Shown here in pieces: positions 1-5,918 of a stretch of DNA of 6,365 bases. The stretch comes from Bacteroidales bacterium (lineage in GTDB: Bacteria > Bacteroidota > Bacteroidia > Bacteroidales > UBA10428), in the NCBI GenBank assembly GCA_030626465.1, contig DAOUOU010000161.1:1-6365 (forward strand), given 5' to 3'. The position numbers and the translations under genes are program-made. Positions within the stretch are counted from its first letter, which is position 1. Each line of letters starts with the position of its first letter. The notes below the pieces were generated by a model. That model was given only the letters and a program-made list of their open reading frames with translations, did not search any database and had not been told where the DNA came from.

Positions 1-1237
1 ACACTGGATCGAAGTACAGATAAGATCAACCCGTATGGATGAGATTGCTGAAAAAGGTTTTGCCGCACACTGGAAATACAAAGAGGGAAAATCATCCTAC
101 GAAACTGAACTGGATGACTGGATAAAACGACTGACTGATCTTCTGGAAGATCCAAATTCAGATGCACTTGAGTTTCTTGACGATTTAAAGCTTAACTTGT
201 TCTCATCTGAGATATTTATTTTCACTCCTAAAGGTGATATCAAGACCATGCCGACAAATACTATTGCACTGGATTTTGCATATGAAATCCATTCTCAAAT
301 TGGTCATAAAGCGATTGGAGCAAAAGTTAATCATAAGCTGGTACCTCTTATTCATCCCCTTAAAAGTGGTGACCAGGTTGAAATAATCACCTCTGAAAAA
401 TCCCAGTCACGTATCGAATGGATATCAAAAGTAAATACAGCAAAAGCTAAATCTGCAATAAAGGCAAACCTGAAATCAGAGACAAAGAATCGGATTGATA
501 AGGGCAAAAAGATACTTGAAAAAAAGCTTGAGGAACTAAAACTTAAACCAAGCAATCGTATATTTCGAAAACTCATACCTAACTTCCAGGTTACGTCAAA
601 AGATGAACTCTATAGTAAGATCGGTATCGGAATTATTAATCTTGAAGACTTGAAGCAACTCCTGAAAAAGAACACAAAGAACAAGTGGATCAGGTACTGG
701 AGCCTTCAATTCACATCAAAAGTAAAACGATCAGAAAAAAATATCAATGGTATCGGGCAAGATCTGAAACAAGTATTCCTTAGAGAAAATGTACATGATA
801 TCGAACCTGAATATATCATTGCCCGCTGTTGTAATCCTATCCCCGGGGATCATGTAATTGGAATACGTGACGAATACGACCAGATAAGCGTTCATAAACC
901 AAATTGTCCTGAGGCAATAAAACTTTCCTCCAGTCACGGACATATGCTGGAGAATGTTCAATGGACAACCCATAAGTATTATTCATTTCTTGCTAAAATA
1001 GCCATCTCAGGAACTGACCGTTTTGGTATCTATAATGATATTACAACTTCTATTACAAAGCAATTAAATGTGAATATCAGAAACATAAATCTCGAAAGTC
1101 ATGATGGTATCTGGGAAGGAACTATGGAGCTTTATGTTCATCATGCAAAAGACCTTAATCTTCTGATTATGAACATAGGCAAGATCAAAGGAGTTGAATC
1201 CGTTAAAAGAGTTGAAAATCTTCCTGCGCAATTTTAA
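1..1237 (+). CDS. RelA/SpoT family (p)ppGpp synthetase/hydrolase, C-terminal part (5' truncated by window edge)
   Basis: This is the C-terminal part of a long RelA/SpoT homologue, the cytoplasmic enzyme family that makes and/or hydrolyses the alarmone (p)ppGpp. The reading frame is already open at base 2 and gives 411 visible residues; the ATG at 35 is internal, because the family motif EVQIRSTRMDEIAEKG spans it. Numbering from base 2: the end of the synthetase domain with AEKGFAAHW is at residues 16-24; a TGS domain is at about 70-131 (FTPKGDIKTMP, then IHPLKSGDQVEI); a lysine-rich helical region is at about 140-250; a Zn-finger-like domain has Cys276-Cys277, His298 and Cys302 (CCNPIPGD...VHKPNC); and an ACT domain is at about 322-405. 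These regulatory domains normally sense ribosome, tRNA or amino-acid state. The hydrolase domain and most of the synthetase domain lie outside the window, so I cannot say whether this is a synthetase, a hydrolase or bifunctional. The next gene starts 70 bases downstream. Confidence 0.95.
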   Translation, partial: HWIEVQIRSTRMDEIAEKGFAAHWKYKEGKSSYETELDDWIKRLTDLLEDPNSDALEFLDDLKLNLFSSEIFIFTPKGDIKTMPTNTIALDFAYEIHSQIGHKAIGAKVNHKLVPLIHPLKSGDQVEIITSEKSQSRIEWISKVNTAKAKSAIKANLKSETKNRIDKGKKILEKKLEELKLKPSNRIFRKLIPNFQVTSKDELYSKIGIGIINLEDLKQLLKKNTKNKWIRYWSLQFTSKVKRSEKNINGIGQDLKQVFLRENVHDIEPEYIIARCCNPIPGDHVIGIRDEYDQISVHKPNCPEAIKLSSSHGHMLENVQWTTHKYYSFLAKIAISGTDRFGIYNDITTSITKQLNVNIRNINLESHDGIWEGTMELYVHHAKDLNLLIMNIGKIKGVESVKRVENLPAQF

Positions 1238-1292
1238 ATTTATCCTGAGCCAATCATGCAAAATGAAAAAAGTATTACCTTAGCCCTTATTT

Positions 1293-1309
1293 ATAATTAG
1301 ACTAATTAT
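1293..1309. promoter_or_regulatory. Perfect 8-1-8 palindrome overlapping the fur-like start codon (candidate operator)
   Basis: ATAATTAG-A-CTAATTAT is a perfect inverted repeat with 8-base arms around a single central base. It ends inside the ATG (1308-1310) of the Fur-family gene. Fur-family dimers bind AT-rich inverted repeats of similar size (Fur, PerR and Zur boxes), and autoregulation is common in the family. The position would let a bound dimer block transcription or translation initiation. The symmetry is seen directly; the operator role is inference. AT-rich DNA yields chance palindromes, but 16 matched arm bases is notable. Confidence 0.5.
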
Positions 1310-1757
1310 GGTTTCGAATGAAACAAAGGAGACTGTTAAGAAAATTTTCACAGATTATTTGGGAAAAAAGGGCCACAGGAAAACTCCGGAACGTTATGCC
1401 ATTTTAGATGAAATTTACTCGAGGGAAGGACATTTTGATATTGAAACCCTTTATATCTTTATGAAGAATAAAAACTACAGGGTTAGTCGCGCCACACTTT
1501 ATAATACAATTGAACTTTTGCTTAACTGTAATCTGGTTATAAAGCATCAGTTCGGGAAAAATATTGCACAATTTGAAAAAGCCTATCAGTGTATCCAGCA
1601 TGATCATCTTATAGATATTGATTCAGGGCAGGTAATTGAATTCTGTGATCCCAGGATGCTGGATATTATACAAACTGCATGTGATCTCAATGGTTTTCAT
1701 CCATCACATCACTCCCTGTATATATACGGTAAGAAAAAAGATAGAATCAGCAAGTAG
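1308..1757 (+). CDS. Fur-family metal-responsive transcriptional regulator lacking the CxxC zinc motifs
   Basis: This 149-residue protein has the Fur family's two-domain layout. Residues 1-85 form a winged helix, with [14 protein letters not shown] at 24-37 and the recognition-helix segment [14 protein letters not shown] at 58-71. Residues 88-141 form the dimerisation and metal-binding domain, with FEKAYQ at 89-94, HDHLID at 98-103, GQVIEFCD at 107-114 and HHSLYIYG at 134-141. Aligned by eye to E. coli Fur, the regulatory site 2 ligands are retained (His42, Glu90, His98, His100). The structural CxxC is replaced by Asp103 and Ser106, and the C-terminal CxxC is absent. Site 3 is partly lost (Gln97 and Leu118 replace His and Glu). 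It probably senses a divalent metal or haem, but which one cannot be read from the sequence. The ATG at 1308 is chosen because family similarity begins shortly after it; no clear Shine-Dalgarno is present. It lies between the RelA/SpoT homologue and purA, 98 bases before purA. Confidence 0.9.
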   Translation: MVSNETKETVKKIFTDYLGKKGHRKTPERYAILDEIYSREGHFDIETLYIFMKNKNYRVSRATLYNTIELLLNCNLVIKHQFGKNIAQFEKAYQCIQHDHLIDIDSGQVIEFCDPRMLDIIQTACDLNGFHPSHHSLYIYGKKKDRISK

Positions 1758-1810
1758 ATTTCTTCAGAATACCTGATCGGTTTTTGGTTATTTTTTGTGG
1801 AAATAATTTG

Positions 1811-1818
1811 TAACTTCG
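1811..1818 (+). promoter_or_regulatory. Candidate Bacteroidota -7 promoter element for purA
   Basis: TAACTTCG followed by CGCC matches the Bacteroidota sigma-ABfr -7 consensus TAnnTTTG at all but one fixed position, and the G/C-rich bases after it are typical of the transcription start region. A -33 TTTG cannot be placed at the usual distance: TTTG at 1783-1786 leaves a 24-base spacer and TTTG at 1794-1797 leaves 13. The implied leader before the purA ATG at 1856 is roughly 30 bases. If real, purA has its own promoter in addition to any read-through from the fur-like gene. Confidence 0.5.
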
Positions 1819-1855
1819 CGCCTTGTGAACGAAAGGATAACTCTTTAATTTTAGT

Positions 1856-3118
1856 ATGAAAATAGACGTACTTTTAGGTCTTCAATGGGGCGATGAAGGA
1901 AAAGGAAAGGTAGTTGATGTACTAACACCGAAATATGATATAATAGCTCGTTTTCAGGGTGGCCCCAATGCAGGACATACCCTGGAATTTAATCAAATTA
2001 AACATGTATTGCACACGATCCCTTCGGGGATTTTCAGAGAAGACCAGGCAAACATAATTGGAAATGGAGTTGTTATAGATCCAATTATTTTTACTAAGGA
2101 AATTGAATCTATAAGCAAGTTAGCTGTCGATATCCGGAAAAAACTTCTTATCTCTAAAAAGGCTCATCTGATCCTGCCATCACATCGTATTTTGGATGCA
2201 GCTTCTGAAGCTTCCAAAGGCAAAACTAAAATTGGTTCTACGCTTAAAGGAATTGGTCCGACATATATGGATAAGACTGGAAGAAATGGCTTAAGAGTTG
2301 GTGATATTCTTTCAAGTAACTTCAAACAGAAATACAATTCCCTTACTGATAAGCACAAGCAACTGCTTAGCATGTATGATTTCGATTATACCTTGGAAGA
2401 CTATGAAAAAGGATGGTTTGAAGGTATCGATACATTAAAAATGTTTAATATTATTGATAGCGAGCACTATTTAAATCAGGAACTTGCCAAAGAAAGATCG
2501 GTTTTGGCCGAAGGTGCCCAGGGAACCTTACTCGATATTGATTTTGGTTCCTATCCGTATGTCACTTCTTCCAGTACAATATGTGCCGGAGCTTGTACCG
2601 GACTGGGAGTGGCACCAAATCGTATTGGTAAAGTTTTTGGTATTTTTAAGGCTTATTGCACAAGGGTAGGAAGCGGCCCTTTCCCAACCGAACTTCATGA
2701 TTCCACTGGTGAAACCCTTAGGGAGAAAGGGCATGAATTTGGTGCCACTACTGGCCGCCCAAGACGATGTGGCTGGCTTGATATTCCTGCATTGAAGTAC
2801 TCCGTTATGCTGAACGGTGTCACAGCCCTTATCATGACAAAAGCTGATGTTTTATCAGGCTTTCAATCCATTAAAGTATGTACTGGCTATAAAACCAAAG
2901 AAGGAATAATTGATTTTTTTCCTTATGATATCAACATTATCCAAGAACCGGTTTTCAAAGAATTACCTGCCTGGTCAGAAGACCTTACAGATGTAAAAAG
3001 CAGTAAAAGACTCCCTCCTGAACTTAAAGAGTATATTAAGTTTATTGAAAAAGAGCTCAGTGTGCCTGTGAAAATCGTATCGGTTGGCCCAAACAGGAAA
3101 CAAACTATTATACTCTGA
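1856..3118 (+). CDS. purA: Adenylosuccinate synthetase (EC 6.3.4.4)
   Basis: This cytoplasmic enzyme joins IMP and aspartate, using GTP, to give adenylosuccinate, the first committed step from IMP to AMP. The 420 residues match the usual full length of about 420-430. Visible signatures are the N-terminal GLQWGDEGKGK at 8-18 with catalytic Asp13; NAGHT at 38-42 with catalytic His41; the IMP-loop segment GSTLKGIGPTYMDKTGRNG at 127-145; EGAQGTLLDID at 219-229; TRVGSGPFPTEL at 269-280; the aspartate-binding loop GATTGRPRRCGW at 296-307; a guanine-recognition TKAD at 328-331; and SVGPNRKQTI at 409-418. Nothing is missing, so it should be active. The ATG at 1856 puts the first strand directly before GLQWGDEG and no upstream alternative is needed. 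There is no clear Shine-Dalgarno. (p)ppGpp inhibits this enzyme in characterised bacteria, which makes the nearby RelA/SpoT gene a plausible functional neighbour, though co-regulation is not shown here. Confidence 0.98.
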   Translation: MKIDVLLGLQWGDEGKGKVVDVLTPKYDIIARFQGGPNAGHTLEFNQIKHVLHTIPSGIFREDQANIIGNGVVIDPIIFTKEIESISKLAVDIRKKLLISKKAHLILPSHRILDAASEASKGKTKIGSTLKGIGPTYMDKTGRNGLRVGDILSSNFKQKYNSLTDKHKQLLSMYDFDYTLEDYEKGWFEGIDTLKMFNIIDSEHYLNQELAKERSVLAEGAQGTLLDIDFGSYPYVTSSSTICAGACTGLGVAPNRIGKVFGIFKAYCTRVGSGPFPTELHDSTGETLREKGHEFGATTGRPRRCGWLDIPALKYSVMLNGVTALIMTKADVLSGFQSIKVCTGYKTKEGIIDFFPYDINIIQEPVFKELPAWSEDLTDVKSSKRLPPELKEYIKFIEKELSVPVKIVSVGPNRKQTIIL

Positions 3119-3123
3119 TACAC

Positions 3124-3155
3124 ATAAGAAGAGTAATTCTTATCTGCTTCTTTTT
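3124..3155 (+). terminator. Weak hairpin plus T-rich tract after purA
   Basis: ATAAGAA (3124-3130) pairs with TTCTTAT (3137-3143) around the loop GAGTAA. A pyrimidine-rich stretch follows, with five T at 3151-3155. The hairpin starts 6 bases after the purA stop. The stem has only one G-C pair and the T-run does not abut it, so this is a weak candidate for a rho-independent terminator. Confidence 0.3.
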
Positions 3156-3220
3156 CCCTATTATCAATCCGGGTTTTTGACTCCCTGTTTGTCAGAGTTC
3201 ATTTTTTAAAAATATATTAC

Positions 3221-3228
3221 CATATTTG
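3221..3228 (+). promoter_or_regulatory. Candidate Bacteroidota -7 promoter element for the first phosphofructokinase
   Basis: CATATTTG followed by CGGCGC differs from the consensus TAnnTTTG at one fixed position, and the G/C-rich run after it is typical of Bacteroidota start sites. No good -33 TTTG lies 19-21 bases upstream; only a poor match, TTCA at 3198-3201, is found. The implied leader is about 60 bases. The 178-base gap after purA supports separate transcription of the phosphofructokinase. Confidence 0.5.
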
Positions 3229-3282
3229 CGGCGCATAAAAAAAAGCAACTGTTAAATTGTATTTTAAAATATGCCTGAAAAA

Positions 3283-3289
3283 GAAGGGA
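3283..3289 (+). promoter_or_regulatory. Purine-rich ribosome-binding site candidate for the first phosphofructokinase
   Basis: GAAGGGA lies 7 bases before the ATG at 3297. It is the only Shine-Dalgarno-like sequence found at a gene start in this window and supports the choice of 3297 over the upstream ATG at 3271, which opens a seven-codon frame ending at 3294. Confidence 0.4.
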
Positions 3290-3296
3290 TGTAATT

Positions 3297-4517
3297 ATGA
3301 AGAAAGATGCTATTGCAATACTATGCGCCGGAGGACCCGCACCTGGAATCAACACTGTAATTGGCTCTGTAACAAAGGTATTCTTGAATGCCGGGTATCG
3401 TGTGTTGGGTATTCACGAAGGCTATAAAACCTTATTTTCAGAGGATACCAGGCACGAAGAGCTTGATTTTGAATTTGCTGATACTGTATTTAGTCGCGGA
3501 GGGTCATCTCTCAAGATGAGCAGATACAAGCCTAAAGACAATGAATTTTCTACCGTTTTCTTTACGAAGAATAATGTTAAACTTCTGGTAACCATTGGTG
3601 GAGATGATACAGCTTCAACCTCTAATCGTCTGGCAAAATATTTAGCTCAAAACAATGTCAAAGTCTCCAATATTCATGTACCCAAAACCATTGATAATGA
3701 TCTTCCTTTACCCGAGGGCAGCCCGACTTTCGGTTACCAGTCGGCCAAAGAGGAAGGTGTGCGAATAGCTAATACTATCTACGAAGATGCACGTGCAAGT
3801 GGCAATTGGTTTATTCTATCTGCAATGGGAAGAGAAGCAGGCCATCTTGCTGCTGGCATTGGTACAGCATGTCATATGCCAATGATTATAATTCCTGAAA
3901 TGTTCAATAAAACAAAACTAACATCTGATAAGATAACCAGGCTCATTATCTCATCCATGGTCAAAAGGAAAATTCTGGGAATCTCATATGGTATCGCTAT
4001 TGTTAGTGAAGGTGTTTTTCATTTTATGAGTGAAGAAGAAATTGAAGGCACAGGGGTTAACTTTACTTATGATGATCATGGACATCCCGAACTGGGGAAT
4101 GTAAGCAAATCTCATATCTTTAATATGCTCGTTCAGAGAAAATTAAAAAAACTGGGTATCGCAATAAAAAGTCGCCCGAATGAACTTGGGTATGAGTTGA
4201 GATGCTGCAGACCAATTGCATTTGATCTTTCCTATGCTACAATTCTTGGAAACGGCGTGATGAAATTATTCCAGGATGGCGTAACTGGTTGCATGGTAAC
4301 TGCCGATCCGGCTGGAAATATTTCTCCATTATATTTGAAAGATGTGGAAGATGAAAATGGAAAGATAAAACCACGTCTTGTAAATATTAATTCAGAACGG
4401 GCCCAGCTGGTTTTCAACAATAATCTTCATTTTATCTCTAAGAAAGATTATAAAGCAGCAAAACACCTCTTGCCTGAACCTGAAGAATATGATTTCTATA
4501 AAATATTAAACTGGTGA
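3297..4517 (+). CDS. Phosphofructokinase, predicted pyrophosphate-type (first of tandem pair)
   Basis: The protein belongs to the PfkA/PFP superfamily, which phosphorylates fructose 6-phosphate to fructose 1,6-bisphosphate in glycolysis. It has 406 residues, longer than the about 320 of E. coli PfkA. Motifs: donor-binding loop CAGGPAPGINT at 10-20; SRGGSSLKMSR at 66-76; TIGGDDTAS at 99-107; VPKTIDND at 128-135 with the catalytic aspartate region; MGREAGHLA at 177-185; VSEG at 236-239; and GYELRCCRPIAFD at 298-310. Asp104 and Lys130 replace the two glycines (104 and 124) of ATP-dependent E. coli PfkA; in this family that pair is associated with use of pyrophosphate, which would make the step reversible. 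The position of E. coli Arg162 is Asn170, and QRGG is replaced by LRCC, as in the divergent PFP-like subgroup. Donor choice is inference from these residues. It lacks close similarity to its downstream partner outside the shared motifs. Confidence 0.92.
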   Translation: MKKDAIAILCAGGPAPGINTVIGSVTKVFLNAGYRVLGIHEGYKTLFSEDTRHEELDFEFADTVFSRGGSSLKMSRYKPKDNEFSTVFFTKNNVKLLVTIGGDDTASTSNRLAKYLAQNNVKVSNIHVPKTIDNDLPLPEGSPTFGYQSAKEEGVRIANTIYEDARASGNWFILSAMGREAGHLAAGIGTACHMPMIIIPEMFNKTKLTSDKITRLIISSMVKRKILGISYGIAIVSEGVFHFMSEEEIEGTGVNFTYDDHGHPELGNVSKSHIFNMLVQRKLKKLGIAIKSRPNELGYELRCCRPIAFDLSYATILGNGVMKLFQDGVTGCMVTADPAGNISPLYLKDVEDENGKIKPRLVNINSERAQLVFNNNLHFISKKDYKAAKHLLPEPEEYDFYKILNW

Positions 4518-4545
4518 ACCTGAATTAGTCCTGTTTTTTTATTGC

Positions 4546-4573
4546 ATAAACGATAACTAGATTATCAGTTTAT
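4546..4573. repeat. AT-rich imperfect inverted repeat between the two phosphofructokinase genes
   Basis: ATAAAC (4546-4551) plus GATAA (4552-4556) pair with TTATC (4562-4566) and GTTTAT (4568-4573). This gives 11 base pairs interrupted by one bulged A (4567), with the loop CTAGA. No T-run follows, so it is not a standard terminator. It lies 28 bases after the first gene's stop and about 60 before the second gene's start, so it could be a protein-binding site, a weak RNA hairpin or a chance AT symmetry. Confidence 0.35.
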
Positions 4574-4588
4574 TAGTCTTCAAAATTT

Positions 4589-4606
4589 TGCTTATATTTA
4601 TAAGCA
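4589..4606. promoter_or_regulatory. Perfect 8-2-8 palindrome upstream of the second phosphofructokinase (candidate operator)
   Basis: TGCTTATA-TT-TATAAGCA is a perfect inverted repeat ending 26 bases before the ATG at 4633. It contains TATATTTA (4593-4600), one base from the Bacteroidota -7 consensus TAnnTTTG, with a poor -33 candidate (TTTA, 4569-4572) 20 bases upstream. If that is the promoter, a dimeric regulator bound to the palindrome would cover the -7 region. The symmetry is observed; promoter and operator roles are inferred. Confidence 0.4.
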
Positions 4607-4632
4607 TAGACCTCAACCAAAACTACAAAACT

Positions 4633-5841
4633 ATGGTCCAGGTAAAAAAGAAAAAAGGCACTATTGCCATCTTAACAGGCGGAGGCGATGTTCCTGGTCT
4701 TAATCCTGCTATCAGGGCAATCACTATCCGTGCACTCAGAGAAGGTTACCAGGTTATTGGCCTCAGAAGAGGCTGGACTGGCATACTGGAATTTGTTCGT
4801 GATAAAAAAGCTGATAATAGTGATAAATATATTGTCTTAACTGAAGAGATTGTAAATAAAGCCGGTCGAACCGGTGGAACATTTCTTCATACTTCAAGAT
4901 CACGACCCAGTCATGTTCCGAAGATCAGTGTTCCACCTCAATACAAAGATAAATACACTGATGAAACGAACGATCTCACACCCGAGATCATCAAAAATCT
5001 TGAATACCTGGGAGTAGATTACCTGATTCCTATTGGTGGCGATGATACCCTTAGTTATGCTGTACGACTTTATTCCGAAGGAGTAAAAGTTGTAGCTATG
5101 CCTAAAACCATGGATAATGATGTACCGGGCACTGATTATTGCATTGGTTTCAGTACCTGTGTTACACGTACTATACATATGTGCAATACACTTCGCACAT
5201 CAGCCGGATCGCACGAACGTATACTGGTACTTGAAGTTTTCGGACGATACGCAGGTTTTACTGCCATGCTCCCTACTATGGCTGGAGCTGCCAACAGGTG
5301 TGTCATCCCCGAATACAAGTTTGATATCGAGAAACTCGCTTCTTTACTGGTTAATGACCGAAACAGGAATCCGAGTCGTTACTCGGTTGTACTGGTTTCT
5401 GAAGGAGCAATGTTTGCGGGCGATAGTGAAATGATCTTCCGTTCAACCGAAAAAGATGCCTATGGTCATGCCAAACTTGGGGGTATCGGGGATTTAATTT
5501 CCGCAAAGATAAGAGAGTTATCTCCAAAGTTTAATAACGGACAACGAGTGAATGTGATCAATCAACAATTGGGTTATCTGGTTCGGGGGGGAGATCCTGA
5601 TGCAATCGACTCTATTGTGCCAATGGCATACGGAAATCTGGCTCTCGACCTGATTCTAAAAGGAATTCATGGCCGACTGGTTGTTCTGCGTAATGGTAGA
5701 TATGACAATGCCCCGATTGATGTGGTCACCAGTACAAATAAAAAAGTTGATATTAAAAGGCATTATAATTCTGAGCGTTTACGTCCACATTACAAAAGTT
5801 TTGAATTTCAACCATTATTTATAATGACCGGAGATCAATAA
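4633..5841 (+). CDS. Phosphofructokinase, predicted pyrophosphate-type (second of tandem pair)
   Basis: This is a second PfkA/PFP-superfamily enzyme, 402 residues from the ATG at 4633. The frame is open further up to a TTG at 4588, but those 15 codons fall in the palindromic upstream region, while from 4633 a short basic lead (VQVKKKKGT) runs straight into the first strand, so 4633 is preferred. Motifs: LTGGGDVPGLNPAIR at 14-28; GRTGGTFLHTSRSRP at 78-92; PIGGDDTLSYA at 133-143; MPKTMDND at 156-163; SHERILVLEVFGRYAG at 193-208; VSEGA at 255-259; and LGYLVRGGDP at 313-322. Asp138 (GGDD) and Lys158 (PKTMDND) are the residues associated with pyrophosphate use. The sugar-phosphate arginines equivalent to E. 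coli 162, 171 and 252 are present (Arg196, Arg205, Arg318), and Tyr315 takes the place of E. coli His249. It is thus closer to classical PfkA than its upstream neighbour. ATP or mixed donor use cannot be excluded. Confidence 0.92.
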   Translation: MVQVKKKKGTIAILTGGGDVPGLNPAIRAITIRALREGYQVIGLRRGWTGILEFVRDKKADNSDKYIVLTEEIVNKAGRTGGTFLHTSRSRPSHVPKISVPPQYKDKYTDETNDLTPEIIKNLEYLGVDYLIPIGGDDTLSYAVRLYSEGVKVVAMPKTMDNDVPGTDYCIGFSTCVTRTIHMCNTLRTSAGSHERILVLEVFGRYAGFTAMLPTMAGAANRCVIPEYKFDIEKLASLLVNDRNRNPSRYSVVLVSEGAMFAGDSEMIFRSTEKDAYGHAKLGGIGDLISAKIRELSPKFNNGQRVNVINQQLGYLVRGGDPDAIDSIVPMAYGNLALDLILKGIHGRLVVLRNGRYDNAPIDVVTSTNKKVDIKRHYNSERLRPHYKSFEFQPLFIMTGDQ

Positions 5842-5875
5842 AGGGAATCTCTAAACTATTCGAACAATTGAAAAA

Positions 5876-5895
5876 GGCATTCCGGAAAGAATGCC
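5876..5895 (-). terminator. Hairpin terminator between converging genes, oriented best for the SPOR gene
   Basis: GGCATTC (5876-5882) and GAATGCC (5889-5895) form a perfect 7-bp stem with a 6-base loop. Read on the minus strand, the stem is followed directly by five T (complement of 5871-5875), the form of a rho-independent terminator, 23 bases past the stop of the SPOR gene. On the plus strand it lies 34 bases after the phosphofructokinase stop and is followed only by ATTTATAT, so it may act in both directions but less well for that gene. Confidence 0.75.
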
Positions 5896-5918
5896 ATTTA
5901 TATGATCTCTTGCTCTCA

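Noticed and set aside
731..973. 80-codon minus-strand open frame inside the RelA/SpoT gene
   Set aside because: Antisense to the conserved Zn-finger-like region, with no supporting features.
1276..1283. TACCTTAG as a -7 promoter element for the fur-like gene
   Set aside because: One mismatch to TAnnTTTG, no -33 element at any reasonable spacing, and no G/C-rich start region; too weak to list.
1758..1800. Possible terminator after the fur-like gene (ACC/GGT stem at about 1771-1782 followed by T-runs)
   Set aside because: The stem is only three base pairs; T-richness alone is common in this DNA.
3260..3271. TATTTTAAAATA palindrome in the leader of the first phosphofructokinase
   Set aside because: Twelve bases of only A and T in an AT-rich leader; likely to occur by chance.
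4518..4540. Possible terminator after the first phosphofructokinase, based on the T-run at 4534-4540
   Set aside because: No stem of more than three pairs precedes the T-run; the repeated CCTG there is a direct, not inverted, repeat.
4588..4632. N-terminal extension of the second phosphofructokinase from a TTG at 4588
   Set aside because: The 15 extra codons lie in the palindromic, AT-rich upstream region, have no family similarity, and an ATG at 4633 sits at the expected distance before the first strand.
4900..5178. 92-codon open frame on the minus strand inside the second phosphofructokinase
   Set aside because: Antisense shadow of a conserved gene, with no domain, signal peptide or promoter visible.
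5117..5434. 105-codon open frame on the plus strand inside the second phosphofructokinase
   Set aside because: It overlaps a strongly conserved gene in another frame and its translation shows no recognisable domain or own initiation region; it is a shadow frame.
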